A stretch of DNA of 64,000 nucleotides from Tridacna crocea (Eukaryota; Mollusca; Bivalvia; Cardiida; Cardiidae), in NCBI GenBank assembly GCA_943736015.1, contig OX031059.1, positions 44,899,159 to 44,963,158 on the forward strand. The letters are read 5' to 3'. The position numbers were made by a program, and so were the translations under genes. Below are positions 32,952 through 44,599 of the stretch, one piece after another. The notes beneath the pieces are model-generated. The model was not told the DNA's origin. It saw nothing but the letters and a program-made list of their open reading frames with translations, and searched no databases. How positions within the stretch are numbered: position 1 is the first letter of the stretch; the number at the start of each line of letters is the position of its first letter.

Positions 32952-33180
32952 TTAACCCTTTACCACATGGCAAATTTGTAGACTTGTCCAAATTGAAAGC
33001 ATTTGCAGTCAACAATTTCATAATGGCTTACATGATGCAGTTTCCCTTTGATAGGATAGAAAACATTGTGGGAAAAGGAGAAAATGCTTGATACCAGCAT
33101 TTTCTCGTTTTCCCACAATGTTTTCCAAAGGATTCTTCCTCAGGGTTGTCAAAAGTCGTCGTTCTGTGGTAAAGGGTTAA
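32952..33180 (+). mobile_element. H1 MITE, complete
   Basis: TTAACCCTTTACCACATGGC to GTGGTAAAGGGTTAA. The inner block GGCTTACATGATGCAGT and TTGATAGGATAG resembles the copy at 19361. Confidence 0.92.
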
Positions 33181-33652
33181 CTACATGAATCAATCTTTTG
33201 AGATCATTGTGACTGATGGAGATATTTATCAGTTTCATATGATTTTTCGCTTTTTTCAGTGTTTCCCCTTGAAGTTGTGCAAACCCCATGAATACTTTCT
33301 TTCCATTTTCCTGTTCAATATTAAAAGATAAGATCAAAAAAGGTACATTGTTTATTTGGTATTGATTTTAATTTAAGATGTTTCAGTGTATGTTGTTGTT
33401 GTTTGTTATGTATAAAGTAGTAGAATTACATAGTTTTTAGGTCCTGTTTCATGTTATACATGTACTTGTACAGTTTATGGCTAATTAAGTGCCTTCAAAG
33501 CATGCCGGTCTCACAGGGGGAAAAGATGATGAATATGTGAAGGGTCTTTGATATCAGATTCACTGAATATTAAAGGCACACCAGCTCTCAATCAGGGTTT
33601 ATCTGTTTTTTTTTGTTTTTTTTATACTCTGAAAAAATTTCAAAATATGAAA
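33181..33652. other. Intergenic, nothing recognised
   Basis: AT-rich with T-runs. A minus-strand frame of 62 residues covers part of it but has no family resemblance and runs into the neighbouring MITE, so I do not call it a gene. Confidence 0.4.
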
Positions 33653-33894
33653 TTAACCCTTTCCCAAACAATGCTGGATTTTCACGACCCTGAGAAAGAA
33701 GTCTCCTTAAAAAGTTGTGGGAAAAAGGAAAACATGCTGGTAACCAGGATTTTCTCCTTTTCTCACAATGTTATGTGTTCTACCCATTTGGAAACCAATT
33801 TTCAATTCTTTTAGCCACATTAATGTTGCCATCTACAAAATTAATGCTGCCAATTAGGACTGGTCTTAAATTATATCACTTGGTAAAGAGTTAG
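33653..33894 (-). mobile_element. H1 MITE, diverged
   Basis: TTAACCCTTTCCCAAACAAT to TTGGTAAAGAGTTAG. An ACCAGG centre replaces ACCAGC. Confidence 0.8.
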
Positions 33895-34215
33895 GATTTA
33901 CAGACCTGTCTTTCATTCTATAGAACTTCCCTTTCAACTATCTTGAATTGTGACATTCAGAAGTGTATCTAAATAAACTCTCAAGCCACAGTCTGTAAAA
34001 GCTGCATTTATCATAGGCAGTGTTGTCAAAGTAGTATCCTATTTCTATATTTCATGAAAAGTAGATATGTGAAATTTCCAAGATAGGGAAAAATATTTAA
34101 ATGATCAGCTGGTTTTACATAGAATGTTAATCTTTGCTTGAGAGATTCTGTGCCCACGATGTTGCATCTTGTTGACTTTAAAGAGCATATTTGAATGGAG
34201 TGGGTTGCTGGTAAT

Positions 34216-34435
34216 TTAACCAAACAATCCTTCGTTTTTAGGACAAAGTTGAAGAAGACTTTGGAAAACGTTGTTTGAAAAGGAGAAAATGCTGGTATCC
34301 AGCATTTTCTCCTTTGCCCACAATGTTTTCTACTCTTTTAAGGTCAAGTTTCAATTTTTGAGTTGTTTTTATTTTGCCATCTGCAAATGCTTTCGGTTTG
34401 CATAAAAAAAAATTCGTTGATTGGTAAAGAGTTAA
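34216..34435 (-). mobile_element. H1 MITE, complete
   Basis: TTAACCAAACAATCC to TTGGTAAAGAGTTAA. The hairpin centre is GGTATCC, and the arms differ at TTTGAAAAGG / CCTTTGCCCAC. Confidence 0.85.
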
Positions 34436-35633
34436 AATTTTTATGAAGAATCGGATTTGGAAATCTTTTTCTAGATTAGCTCAGTTGTAGGTATTACAAA
34501 AGGCTGCCATGATTTGATTTGACCGTTATTTTTTCATGCCGGCCCGTAACAGATCAACATTAAATTAATTGTGATAAACAATATAAAATGGGTGAAATAT
34601 TGCAGGCAAATACATGTATCAGCTGCCAGGAGGCAAAATTTTTCACTTAGACAAAAAGAAAATTGTTTGAATACGACATATTTAATTTTGGCTCAACTGT
34701 GATTTATCTTTGAAAGGGAGGAAAGAGTTGTAGGAAAAAAAGAGTTTAAATTTTCATATTTTCATATGATAAGCTGTGTTTGTTGGAGGCAGATCATCGG
34801 GGTAAAAGTTTGAAAACTCATATTTCAAATACTGATATTACTGGGTACCTAGGTTTGCTTTTGTGTTGGTCATGCTTTTTGAAATCCACAAAATTACCAC
34901 AGGTATATTTCTGTCTGTTTTAACATTTTTAAGATGTTGGTAGGTATGTCAGATTTCACAATTATTGAAGCATTCTCTTGTTATTTTATGTTAAGTTTTG
35001 AATTATTTTATTGATGGGAAACTGTTGTACTGCAGCACTTATATCCATATGTATGACTTGTTATTGCCATACATAAGGCAAGGGTTTGAAAATACTATTG
35101 GAAAAGGGTTAGTTACTTGAAAAATATAAGTCTTTAAAACTAGATGGTTTAACATTCATTTTTGTCAAAGATAAGTGCTTTGTTTTGTGTAACGATATAA
35201 ATTTTTCAATCAGTTTCACTTTTTCACTTGTAAAATTTCACATTTTTTCATCACTTGAATCCTACATATACATTCTGGTTCATCCCCACTATAAATTTAG
35301 TTCTGTTTTGTTCCATTAATTGTTGAAAGCTGATGTTTTATTGTATGCATATTTCATCCATTAGCAAATTATTGCAATATATGAGTTTCTTTCTAGTGAC
35401 ATGGTCGCATATATTTCAGCTGTGCTCTGGCAGAAAGGGGCTTACTGCATTTTTGATTCAAGAAACCTAGCAAGTCATTAATTAATTATGGATATAAAAA
35501 ATCCATATTTTCTAATAACCAGCTGAATCATGAGATCACTGGTCGTATGACATGGAGATAATTGACCTCTTGAAAAATTGTCAGCCTGGGCAGACTGTGC
35601 AGGCTAACAGCAGTAGACTGATTTTACAGATGC
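34436..35633. other. Intergenic; weak repeat traces
   Basis: 34620-34800 has faint H1-like phrases (GGGAGGAAAGAGTTGTAGG). 35417-35450 carries a GTGCTCTGGCAGAAAGGGGC block of the bivalve-type short element seen better at 52060. Nothing else was recognised. Confidence 0.35.
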
Positions 35634-35862
35634 TTAACTCATTACCACACGAGAAAATTTTGGACAGGTCCAAATTGAAAGCATTTGCAGACGACAAAAT
35701 AAAAGTGACTGAAAAATAGAATTTTTTTCTGGGAAGGGTAGAAAACACTGTTGGAAAAGGAGAAAATGCTGGTTACCAGCATTTTCTCCTTTTCCAACAG
35801 TGTTTTCAAAAGTCTTCTTTCTCAGGGGCGTCAAAAGTAGGGATTGAGTGGTAATGGGTTAA
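35634..35862 (+). mobile_element. H1 MITE with matched arm changes (CTGTTGG / CCAACAG)
   Basis: TTAACTCATTACCACACGAG to GAGTGGTAATGGGTTAA. Left CACTGTTGG pairs with right CCAACAGTG. Most copies have GTGGG / CCCAC. Its right TTAA is shared with the next copy. Confidence 0.93.
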
Positions 35863-36087
35863 CTCTTTACCACATGAGAAAATTTTAGACTGGTCCAATT
35901 TGAAAGCATTTGCAGATGACAAAATAAAGGTGACTGAAAAATTGAAATTTGTTCTGGAAAAGGTAGAAAACACTGTGGGAAAAGGAGAAAATGCTGGTTA
36001 CCAGCATTTTCTCCTTTTCCCACAGTGTTTTCAAAAGGCTTCTTCCTCGGAGGCGTCAGATTGTGAGATTGTCTGGTAATGGGTTAA
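35859..36087 (+). mobile_element. H1 MITE, complete, head-to-tail with the previous copy
   Basis: TTAACTCTTTACCACATGAG to GTCTGGTAATGGGTTAA, with the standard CACTGTGGG / CCCACAGTG arms. It differs from its neighbour in the arms, so it is a separate insertion and not a local duplication. Confidence 0.93.
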
Positions 36088-36570
36088 TGTCCCTTTTTTC
36101 ACAGAGGATTTCTCATTTTTATCATGTACATGTACGCTCAATCAATATACATAAAGTTCTTGGCTCTGATAGGTATACTTGTCAGAAAGGCCAGAGAAAT
36201 TTCCATGCCAATATAAAGATTTTTGCTGATAAAAAAGGAAACTAAAGAGATTGCCTCCTAGTGAAAGACTAATTTATAGAAAGACCATCATTTTTTAGGA
36301 CCTTAAAGACCCACTGCTAATAGTCAATTATATTTACTGGTTGAAATAAACTTAAATGTACCATAGAGGAAGAACAGTGTATTAATTTACAGATTGATGG
36401 ATGAAAGTGAATTAGAAAAAGACTAGCAGATGAAGTACTTACAATTTCAATAAATTATGGATTTGCTGTAAGACATAAAGTTTGGTAAAGTGGGCAACTT
36501 TATTGATTAAGATAGACTTATACTGATGGAGTCAGAATGAAATTGATTTATCGTTAGCTGTTAAAAAGAT

Positions 36571-36780
36571 TAAATCTTTAATACACAGTTTTGAGTTTTG
36601 ACGACCTTGAGGTAAATGCCTTATGAAAACATTGTTGAAATACGGAAAAATGCTATGAACCAGGATGTTTTCCTTTCCTACAATTTTTAAAGAGAAATTA
36701 TATGTATTTGAACCACATTGACTTTGTCATATGAAGAGCTTCTTGGTTCAGAAATCTTATACTTTAATTGTCTGGTGTTG
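36571..36780 (-). repeat. Decayed H1 MITE
   Basis: AATCTTTAATACACAG, GACGACCTTGAGGTAAATGC and GAAAACATTGTTGAAATACG match minus copies. The right half is barely visible. Confidence 0.5.
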
Positions 36781-37151
36781 ACTTGGAGGCCCACTTCATT
36801 TGAAGAATGCACTGTAGATTACAGTTATTTCAGTGATAGAGTGACTAGAATTGCAAAGAACCACCCAATCTGATGCTAGTATTTAGGTACATAACAGGTA
36901 TGCATAATTTAATTTCTTCAGCTGTTTGCAGCTAGTTCATGTTTTATTTGCGCAAATGAGTAAATATATATTTAGATGTTGTGTACAGTATTTTTTCACA
37001 TGATAGGATTAACTATTGATCTGTATATGTTGGTATATGAAATAGATTTAAACTGTTAGGCACTCATTGATTTTTTTTTTTTTTGTATGTGTGTGTACAT
37101 ATCCAGGGCCTATTTCTGCATAACTGTTTTATGTGGTACATCTATATGATG

Positions 37152-37380
37152 TTAACTCTTTACCACTCGAGAAAATTTTAGACTGGTCCAAATTGAAAGC
37201 ATTTGCAGACAACAAAATAAAAGTGACTGAAAATTTGAAATTTGTTTTGTGAAGGCTAGAAAACATTGTGGGAAAGGGAGAAAATGCTGGTTACCAGCAT
37301 TTTCTCCTTTTCCCACAGAGTTTTCAAAAGGCTTCTTTCTCAGGGGCGTCAAAAGTAGGGATTGAGGGGTAATGGGTTAA
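37152..37380 (+). mobile_element. H1 MITE, complete
   Basis: TTAACTCTTTACCACTCGAG to GAGGGGTAATGGGTTAA. The hairpin is near perfect. Confidence 0.93.
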
Positions 37381-38288
37381 TAGAACAGTTTTGCAGTTAA
37401 CTTGTTACCTTTTGAAAAGGAATTTGTGACAAAAGATCATGAAAATCAATAAAGATGTATCACATGAAGACATAATTTATGCAAACAACATGACAAAAGG
37501 ATGGGAAAAGCTTTTTGTGAGCACATTTTCCTGTTGTCACAAAGCTTCCAGAAATGGTTTGCTGCAAGATAAAAAAAATCTGTTTGAAAGAGGTAATGAG
37601 TAAAAGCCCTTGATGATTGTAGAGGCTTCCAGGGTCCCCCTTAACTGATTTGAATACCATTTGTGATCTTAAGGAATTGAACAAAATTCAGTCTGTAATG
37701 GGTGAATTTATTTGTTCTTTGGTCAAGTATAGTTATTTACTGTTGAAGGAAACTCCAGCTTTTAGAACAAAGAACATTAAAAGTCACATAGTGATCTATG
37801 TGACCAATTGTTCATATTTTACAAACTTGTAAACAACATGACATTTTCAGAAAATGTTTGCAGGTACACCATTCAGTGTCATGTCACCAGAGGAATTATT
37901 TTTAGTCATTATAGGTCCTGGAAAGCCACTGTTATATGTGCAAAGTCATGGCTCACCTTATAGATTCAGATCAGGTATCTGATCTATAGTTATAAAGGCA
38001 ATCAATTGTGTAATAAGCAAGATTTTAATGGGTTAGCACTTTTCTCTTGTAGTTCTTCTCAGCCAAGTCCATTTTACATTTTCTTATCATTTTTTTTTTT
38101 TTTTTAAAGAGAGCTTGTTGGTCAACAAACACACCATTTTCGGAGAACAAGCACATAAAAAAGATTAACCTTGGTAAGGAATGATGTTGAAGTTCCTCAG
38201 AAATATTAATCTCATTCCTAATGGAACAATGAATATGTTTATTAGAAATATTCTGTGGTGGTCAAGGGGCTTTTCAGAGGCAGTGCTT
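37381..38288. other. Intergenic, nothing recognised
   Basis: About 0.9 kb with a T-run at 38090-38106. Short frames here have no splice context or family resemblance. Confidence 0.4.
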
Positions 38289-38517
38289 TTAACCCATTAC
38301 CATACAATCCCTACTTTTGACGCCCCTAAGAAAGAAGCCTTTTGAAAACACTATGAGAAAAGGAGAAAATGCTGGAAACCAGCATTTTCTCCTTTTCCCA
38401 CAGTGTTTTCTACCCTTTCCAGAACAAATTTCATTCTTTTAGTAACCTTTATTTTGTCGTCTGCAAATGCTTTCAATTTGGACCTGTCTAAAATTTTCTC
38501 GTGTGGTAAAGAGTTAA
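38289..38517 (-). mobile_element. H1 MITE with one arm changed
   Basis: TTAACCCATTACCATACAAT to GTGGTAAAGAGTTAA. The left arm CACTATGAG is unpaired against CCCACAGTG. It shares TTAA 38514-38517 with the next copy. Confidence 0.93.
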
Positions 38518-38742
38518 CTCTTTACCACACAATCCCGAGTTTTTACGACCCCGAGCCAGAAACCTTATGAAAACATTGTGGGAAAAGGAGAAAATGCTGG
38601 TAACCAGCATTTTCTCCTTTTCCCACAATGTTTTCTACCAGGCTGGAAACAAGTTTCAATTTCTGAGGTATGTTTATTTTGTTGTCTGCAAGTGCTTTCA
38701 ATTTGGACCAGTCTAAAATTTTGTTGTTTGGTAAAGGGTTAA
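38514..38742 (-). mobile_element. H1 MITE, complete, head-to-tail with the previous copy
   Basis: TTAACTCTTTACCACACAAT to TTGGTAAAGGGTTAA, with a perfect hairpin (CATTGTGGG / CCCACAATG). Confidence 0.93.
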
Positions 38743-39218
38743 AGGGGAAATCCATTTCAGCAAAGGCTACTGTTTAAGAACTTGACGACTGCTACAAGTA
38801 ACAGACAGGAAGAGTATTGAAAGGCTAGATAAAAAAATCTATTGCTAAAATTGGATTGAAAACATTTGCAGAGAAGGAGCAATTGTTTGCAACTTGTAGA
38901 TGCCCAAATGTAAGGAGATAAAAAGTAGTATTTTTGCCATTGATAGAAGTTAAAAATGTCAACAGCACTTGAGGAAGTGCAAATCCATTAAAATTAAGAT
39001 TTTTGATAAGTTTTGTTTAGGATGATAAATATATTGTTATTGTTGTTATGTTCACAGAAATCCAAACTTCATGTCCTTAAACTTGGCCAATAATGGCTGA
39101 TCATAAATGTGCAATTGAATTTTAAACAAGCCAATGATTAAACTTTCAACCAAACTGTGGATTTACAACTTTCAGGAAGGTGACTTTTGAATGCATTGTT
39201 AGAAAAGAGAAAAGGCTG

Positions 39219-39565
39219 TTAACCCTTTACCAGACATCAAAATTTTAGCCTTGTCCAAATTGAAAGCATTTGCAGATGACACTTTCGTTTTGGCTAAATG
39301 GTGCAATTGTTCACTTACAGGGTAGAAAACGTTGAAAAAGGAGGAAATGCTGGTTTCCAGCATTTTCACCTTTTCCCTCAATGTTTTCAAAAAGCTTCTT
39401 TCCAAGAGTCATCAAAAGTAGGGATTTGTGGTAAAGGGTTTAGCCAGCATTTTATTCTTCTTCCATGTTTTCAGTACTTCTATAATTTCATTTGAGCTAC
39501 ATAATTTGTTGTCTGCATACTGAATCTTTTAACATGAAGAAGTTCAAAATTTTGTTGTCTTGTGA
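39219..39565 (+). mobile_element. H1 MITE followed by a half-element starting at the palindrome centre
   Basis: 39219-39442 is a complete but mutated plus copy (GGTTTCC centre). From 39443 a minus-type right half begins exactly at CCAGCATTTT and continues through TTTGTTGTCTGCA and AAAATTTTGTTGTC. No left half is present. Confidence 0.75.
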
Positions 39566-39717
39566 TATTTTGAGTCATGCAAGAGAAGAGATTCACGTCA
39601 ACATACTCTTTTATAAGTCCGCCCAGTAGCGTAGAACATTCTTGTCCTCAACATGACAAGAAAACTTTTCAGCCCAGTTTGAGCGCAGAGAAGATCACTA
39701 TCAAAAAATCTGCAATC

Positions 39718-39915
39718 TGGGTGCATATCCACTAACCATTCTCAAGAACATTCTTGGTTTTATTCTTCAGGTTTTTCCAAATATGAAAGTAACACACCTT
39801 CTTATTAGCTAAACCATTTGGTTTAGCTAATCAGAATGTGTTACTTTCAAACTTGGAGAGTTAAGAAGACTAAGACAAAGAACGTTCTTAAAAATGGTTG
39901 GTGAATACAGACCCT
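39718..39915. mobile_element. Palindrome-core MITE of a further type (family P4)
   Basis: The ends are inverted copies of about 35 bp: CACTAACCATTCTCAAGAAC on the left against GTTCTTAAAAATGGTTGGTG on the right. The centre is a second palindrome, GAAAGTAACACACC...TTAGCTAAACC / GGTTTAGCTAA...GTGTTACTTTC at 39792-39854. Only one copy is in the window. The target-site duplication is not clear. Confidence 0.65.
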
Positions 39916-41562
39916 GGTCTCTGATCCTTGCTGTATATCATATTAAAATAATTTAGGGGAAAAATGCACTTGTGCTTGAAATGTTCTAGTGTCCAGTTTT
40001 TCCCATTCCCATTAAATAATTTCATGAAAATTGCTTTGTAGGATATTAGATGCAGCACAGAGTATGACTGAAGTTCACTTTTTAAATGGGGGAAAAAAAA
40101 GAAATCAAACAAGTATTAAAGAATTAAGTCAGTGTGAATCAAAAGAATATCAAAAGTTTACGGAAGTAAACATTGTTGTCTTTCAACCTTATTGAATCCT
40201 TTACCCATAATCCCTGTACATTTACAATCTGTATTACTCGAACAAATTGACACGATTACCAAATATTACATGTTTGAATTGCCATCCAAACATAGTTTTG
40301 TCTATTGGTGTCTGAATGGAGAACTATGTGAATGATTTTCAACTCTTTATGCAGCTAATGGATTTTTTGTTTTTAACAAATATTTAGATACCTGAAATAA
40401 ACATGATTTTGTTGATTTGAATTGGAAATAATGTGTCGAATGACATTGATCTTGGATGCACTTTCTGTTATGTCATTTGCACTGAAAGGGTAAAAACTGA
40501 TTTTTACTGTTAATAGAATTTCCATATGGTCTTAGATTACTTCATGATAAAAGTACTCATTCTGTAATTTTTCTTTGTTTGTAGGCCTATTTCAGGTCAA
40601 ATTGTTCGAGTAATAAAAGAAGACAGTCCCAATTACTTGTATCTGGGATAAAAACCTTGAAATTAGCATGTTCTCATCTGCCCACAATTATGTCTACTTA
40701 AAAGAAGAATTTCCTCATTTCAGCTAGTTATCTGTGTGTCTGCAAATGCTCTCAATTTGGAAAATTCTGAGCATTTTGTCATCTGATAAAGGATTAAAAA
40801 AAAAAAGACACCAAATGGTATTAGCTTTCACCAAAATCCATATAATTGTTGGACTTGTTTGAAAATCTACTGGAAATTTGAACTTATTATGACTTAATAT
40901 AGATTGCAGGAATACTGACAGTAAATCTGTAATTATTCAAAATGGTCAATGATCACATCTATTTTTCATAATCCACCTGCCCTTCCTCAAAACTGTTTTT
41001 CCAAGGGGGGGGGGGTGTTTAAAACATCTGGTTTTTGTGGGAAAGGGTCAAGACATAGATGATAAGAGCCTTGTTGCTGCAATTTGAAAAATACTTGGAG
41101 TATCTCTCTATATATTGGACATAACACTTAGAATGAGAATGTGTAGTGTGATCTACATGGTCATTTTACCATGGCACCAGTCTTTGAGTTGAATTCTCCC
41201 TTTTCTTATACAAATACATTTTAATGGTTTTGGTGTTTCTGATGTTCATTTGATTTTCTACAAACTGTTACACTGTTGGGGTTTTGTGTAAAATTTTCTA
41301 TATCTCATTGTGTTAGGTTAAAGGAAATTTTTGTTCAAATGTTATTTCTATAAATTGTATATCAAAGGTTTTAAAAAAACCAACTCATTAACATAATTAA
41401 GACCATCTTCTTCACATTTCCTTTTATGGAATTAAGACATATACTTGAACTCAATCAAACAGTATCAATATTTTGACAAACCTTCTTTTAGATTGAAAAA
41501 AAAGGGGAAATGATAATAAATACTAGTTTAACTGTTAGAATTAATAAAATGAGCAATATTTC
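39916..41562. other. Intergenic; one old H1 right half
   Basis: 40640-40798 keeps CATGTTCTCATCTGCCCACA, TGTCTGCAAATGCTCTCAAT and CATCTGATAAAGGATTAA, a decayed minus-oriented H1. A G-run is at 41007-41016. I recognise nothing else. Confidence 0.4.
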
Positions 41563-41779
41563 ATTTTATTCAACAATCCTGAGTTCAAATAGCCCAGAGA
41601 GAGAAGGCTTTTAAAAATATTTGGAAAGGGAGAAAATGCTGTTAGCCAGCTTTTTGTCCTTTTTCCGCAGTGTATTCTTTTATTCTAGAGACAAATTCCA
41701 GTACTCTAGCTATATTTGTTGCTTACACATGCGCTCATGTTAGAGGAGTATGAAATTTTGTCATTTGGTTGAGGAGTTA
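41563..41779 (-). repeat. Diverged H1 MITE
   Basis: CAACAATCCTGAGTTC, GGGAGAAAATGCTGTTAGCC and ATTTGGTTGAGGAGTTA mark both halves. The TTAA borders are mutated. Confidence 0.7.
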
Positions 41780-43885
41780 CTAATAGTGTTGGAGGGAACA
41801 TGCGTTCAAATCCAAGTTTCCAACCACATTGGAGGAGATTTCATTATTACTAGATGTGTCGGTGTTGTAAAACATGTTTTAAGTCCCAAAAGTGCTGAGC
41901 ACAAATAACTGTAAACAAATTGTAAATCAAGATTAGTCTTCTCACAATCTCTTGACTAATCTTGATCTATGTTTATTTTGTGAAATATTCTAGCTAGGTA
42001 CAGGTTTGAGTTAACCATATTTGGATTTATGTAACTGAAATGTGACCATTGCATTTTTTTTAAGCGCTTAAAGGAACAAATTTCTAATGTGAGATAAATC
42101 TTCTGTAAATGATAATTTTTTTTAGAAGTTTTTGCTGTTTTGAGAGACTACACATAAAGATATTTTTATACAAATTTGGCACAATCAGTTTTGGACAAGA
42201 TTGTTAGATGTAAAGAGAACTTAGCTTTATCATTTCCACTGTAATGGTACAGACACAGATTTTAGCCATATTGGTACGGTCTCTATGCCTCATATCTTTT
42301 CCCTTTTTAAATCGAGACATTTTGATATGAAAGTCGAAGATGAACATAACTGCGATTTGTGTAGAAATGATTGGAAAATATAGTGAGAAACTGTAAGGTT
42401 TCACATTGTTCACCAATTACATTTCCATTTTTGATGATGTTCTGAACCCTCAAAGTCTGAAGAATTCCAAATATTGTTTCAAATGTAGAAGACAGTCAAG
42501 TCTGCACTAAGCAAGCACCCAAAATATGCTTGCTATAGGCAGATGCTTGCTTAGCTCCGTTACTTTTAAAAAAAAATCACCTTCTTTTATTTAAGTTAAT
42601 ACACAGATTCCCTACATGTGCTTAACAGAGATGGCCATTACACCAAGCTTTTTACCGTATTTCAAATTTGTTCATTTCATGGGTTTATTTCTGCCATGAA
42701 TCAAACTATTGTTGTAGTGAATAAGCAAGAAACTGTTAAATGTGTTCTCAGACTAAAGTTAAAGAAGACTTTTTCGAGGAAAAAAAGAAAGACCAAGTTA
42801 TCTTTACATAATAACAACTTGTTCCCATGATTATGTGTCTATGAGTGCCTCAAGGTAACAAATGGTGGTATTGTGTAAAAATTGTGCTTCAGGCAGAATT
42901 TTCAAGATTGTATAATTCTGTGAATGCAACAGTAACTTTGGCGTAGGTAGTAGAAAAATCTGTAATGATGCACTAGGCTATGCATGTCTAGGACCTCATG
43001 ATTGATTTGACTGGTTAATTCAAGGTAAGATTGAATTGGCCATTGTAGATGGAAGATGAGATTGGATCAGATCTGTGAAGTCAGACCTTTGATCTACTGG
43101 TACACTATTCTCATATACACGGTTGCCCTTACGAAATCAAGATTTGATGTCCCTACCATGCTTGGCAGAATTTTTCATCTCAAATTAATCAGATCCTAAC
43201 AGTGTAATGCTATATAACAAAGTAGTTTAAAAACACCGTAGAATTTTATCATACCATTACAAAAAATTGAATTATTTTTTATTTGCGGTAGAAAACATTT
43301 TATTAGAATTAGAAAACAAACAAGAAAAGACTTTTTACATCTCAGAAAATGAAATTGAGCTTCTTTGTATACCACAATGTTTCAGAAACCTGCCAGCATG
43401 AAGCATATCAAAGTCTATAGGCATTGAAGCACAGTTTGACACTGTACCTCCCATTTTGTTACTAAGTACCAATTTTATAACCTTTTTAAACTATCTTTTG
43501 TTTTTCTTTTATAATTATTATTTATTTTTGGTGGATCTTACATTTGATCCCTAATTGATCTAGTGAGTGAAACACTACCAGTATTGTTAGGTCAGGTTTT
43601 GGTGCCATTTGGTTTGCAGGCTGGATAAGCATGTATCAGAGGAATAATTTTATAACAGCAAATCTAACTTAATAAGTATTGATGGTGAAATGTATTCAGA
43701 TGATACAAATTGAAATCACAGTAATGATATTTATATACATGTATGGTTGATATGTGCTATTGAATTTTTAGCTTGGCTGTTTATGGAAGAAAACTAGAGG
43801 TATTGTCATAGTCTTGTTGTTTTCTGTGTTGTTTGCATCGTCATACGGACAATTAAGAACATGTCTGTAATTGCTGAAGATATTA
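41780..43885. other. Intergenic with two small unrelated hairpins
   Basis: 41928-41975 is an inverted repeat (TCAAGATTAGTC / GACTAATCTTGA). 42508-42556 is another (CTAAGCAAGCA / TGCTTGCTTAG). At 43070-43110 there is a trace of the AGATCAGACT/GACCTTTGATCT family. No gene was recognised. Confidence 0.45.
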
Positions 43886-44005
43886 AATCTTTACCAAACA
43901 AGCCCTGGTTTTCAAAAACCTGGGAAGAAATGCTTTTGAAAACCTTATGGGAAAAGGAGAAAATGCTGGTAACCAGTATCTTCTCCTTTCCCAAAAAGGT
44001 AGGTT
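43886..44005 (-). repeat. Truncated H1 MITE
   Basis: AAATCTTTACCAAACAAGCC opens it. The hairpin (CTTATGGGAAAAGG ... CCTTTCCCAAAAAGG) is present and the right end is missing. Confidence 0.7.
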
Positions 44006-44492
44006 ACCATTAAAATATTTGGGATACAGTTATGCCCCTTTTCAACTTAAACTTTTCACTCAAAATCAAACATTTCCTTATACATGTACATATGTATTTA
44101 CCCCAGATGTTTACTTCACGCTTGGATAAGTTGTTCACTATAAAAAGGGGAACCTATACCAATGGCTGATAAACCTAAAAATATTTTTGACGCTTCATAG
44201 CCCTTTTTTGCTACACCGCATTTTCTCCCTATCAAAAAGCAACTGCAGCCAAAATGTTGGCTTACAAATGTGGTGTTCTTGATGTATTCCTAGCCTCTTG
44301 GAAAAAAACTGTAGCTGAAAATTCAATATCTGTTTATGTGAAATATGGATAATTTGCATGATTTATAGTTGCAAAGGGAGAAATTACTTGATACAAGCAA
44401 TGTCTCCTTCATCAGCATCTTATTACCTGTAGACAGATACGCTGCAAGACCCAAAAACATCTACATGTATATGCATAAGATGATAGTTATTA

Positions 44493-44599
44493 CATAACCC
44501 TTTACCAAACCACTTTTTTGTTAAAGACCGCAAAAAAGGAACTTACTGGGAAAAGGAGACTATGTTGGTATGTGACATTTTCCCAGTTTTCTACATTAA
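44493..44599. repeat. Very short H1 derivative ending in the TTAA of the next element
   Basis: ATAACCCTTTACCAAACC, ACTGGGAAAAGGAGACTATG and CATTTTCCCAGTTTTCTACA: a shortened left end plus a reduced hairpin. It ends at TTAA 44596-44599, which also opens the next copy. Confidence 0.6.

Noticed and set aside
33149..33337. 62-residue minus-strand frame (FAQLQGETLKKAKN...) as a coding exon
   Set aside because: It runs into the end of an H1 MITE, has no convincing splice sites and no recognised relatives.
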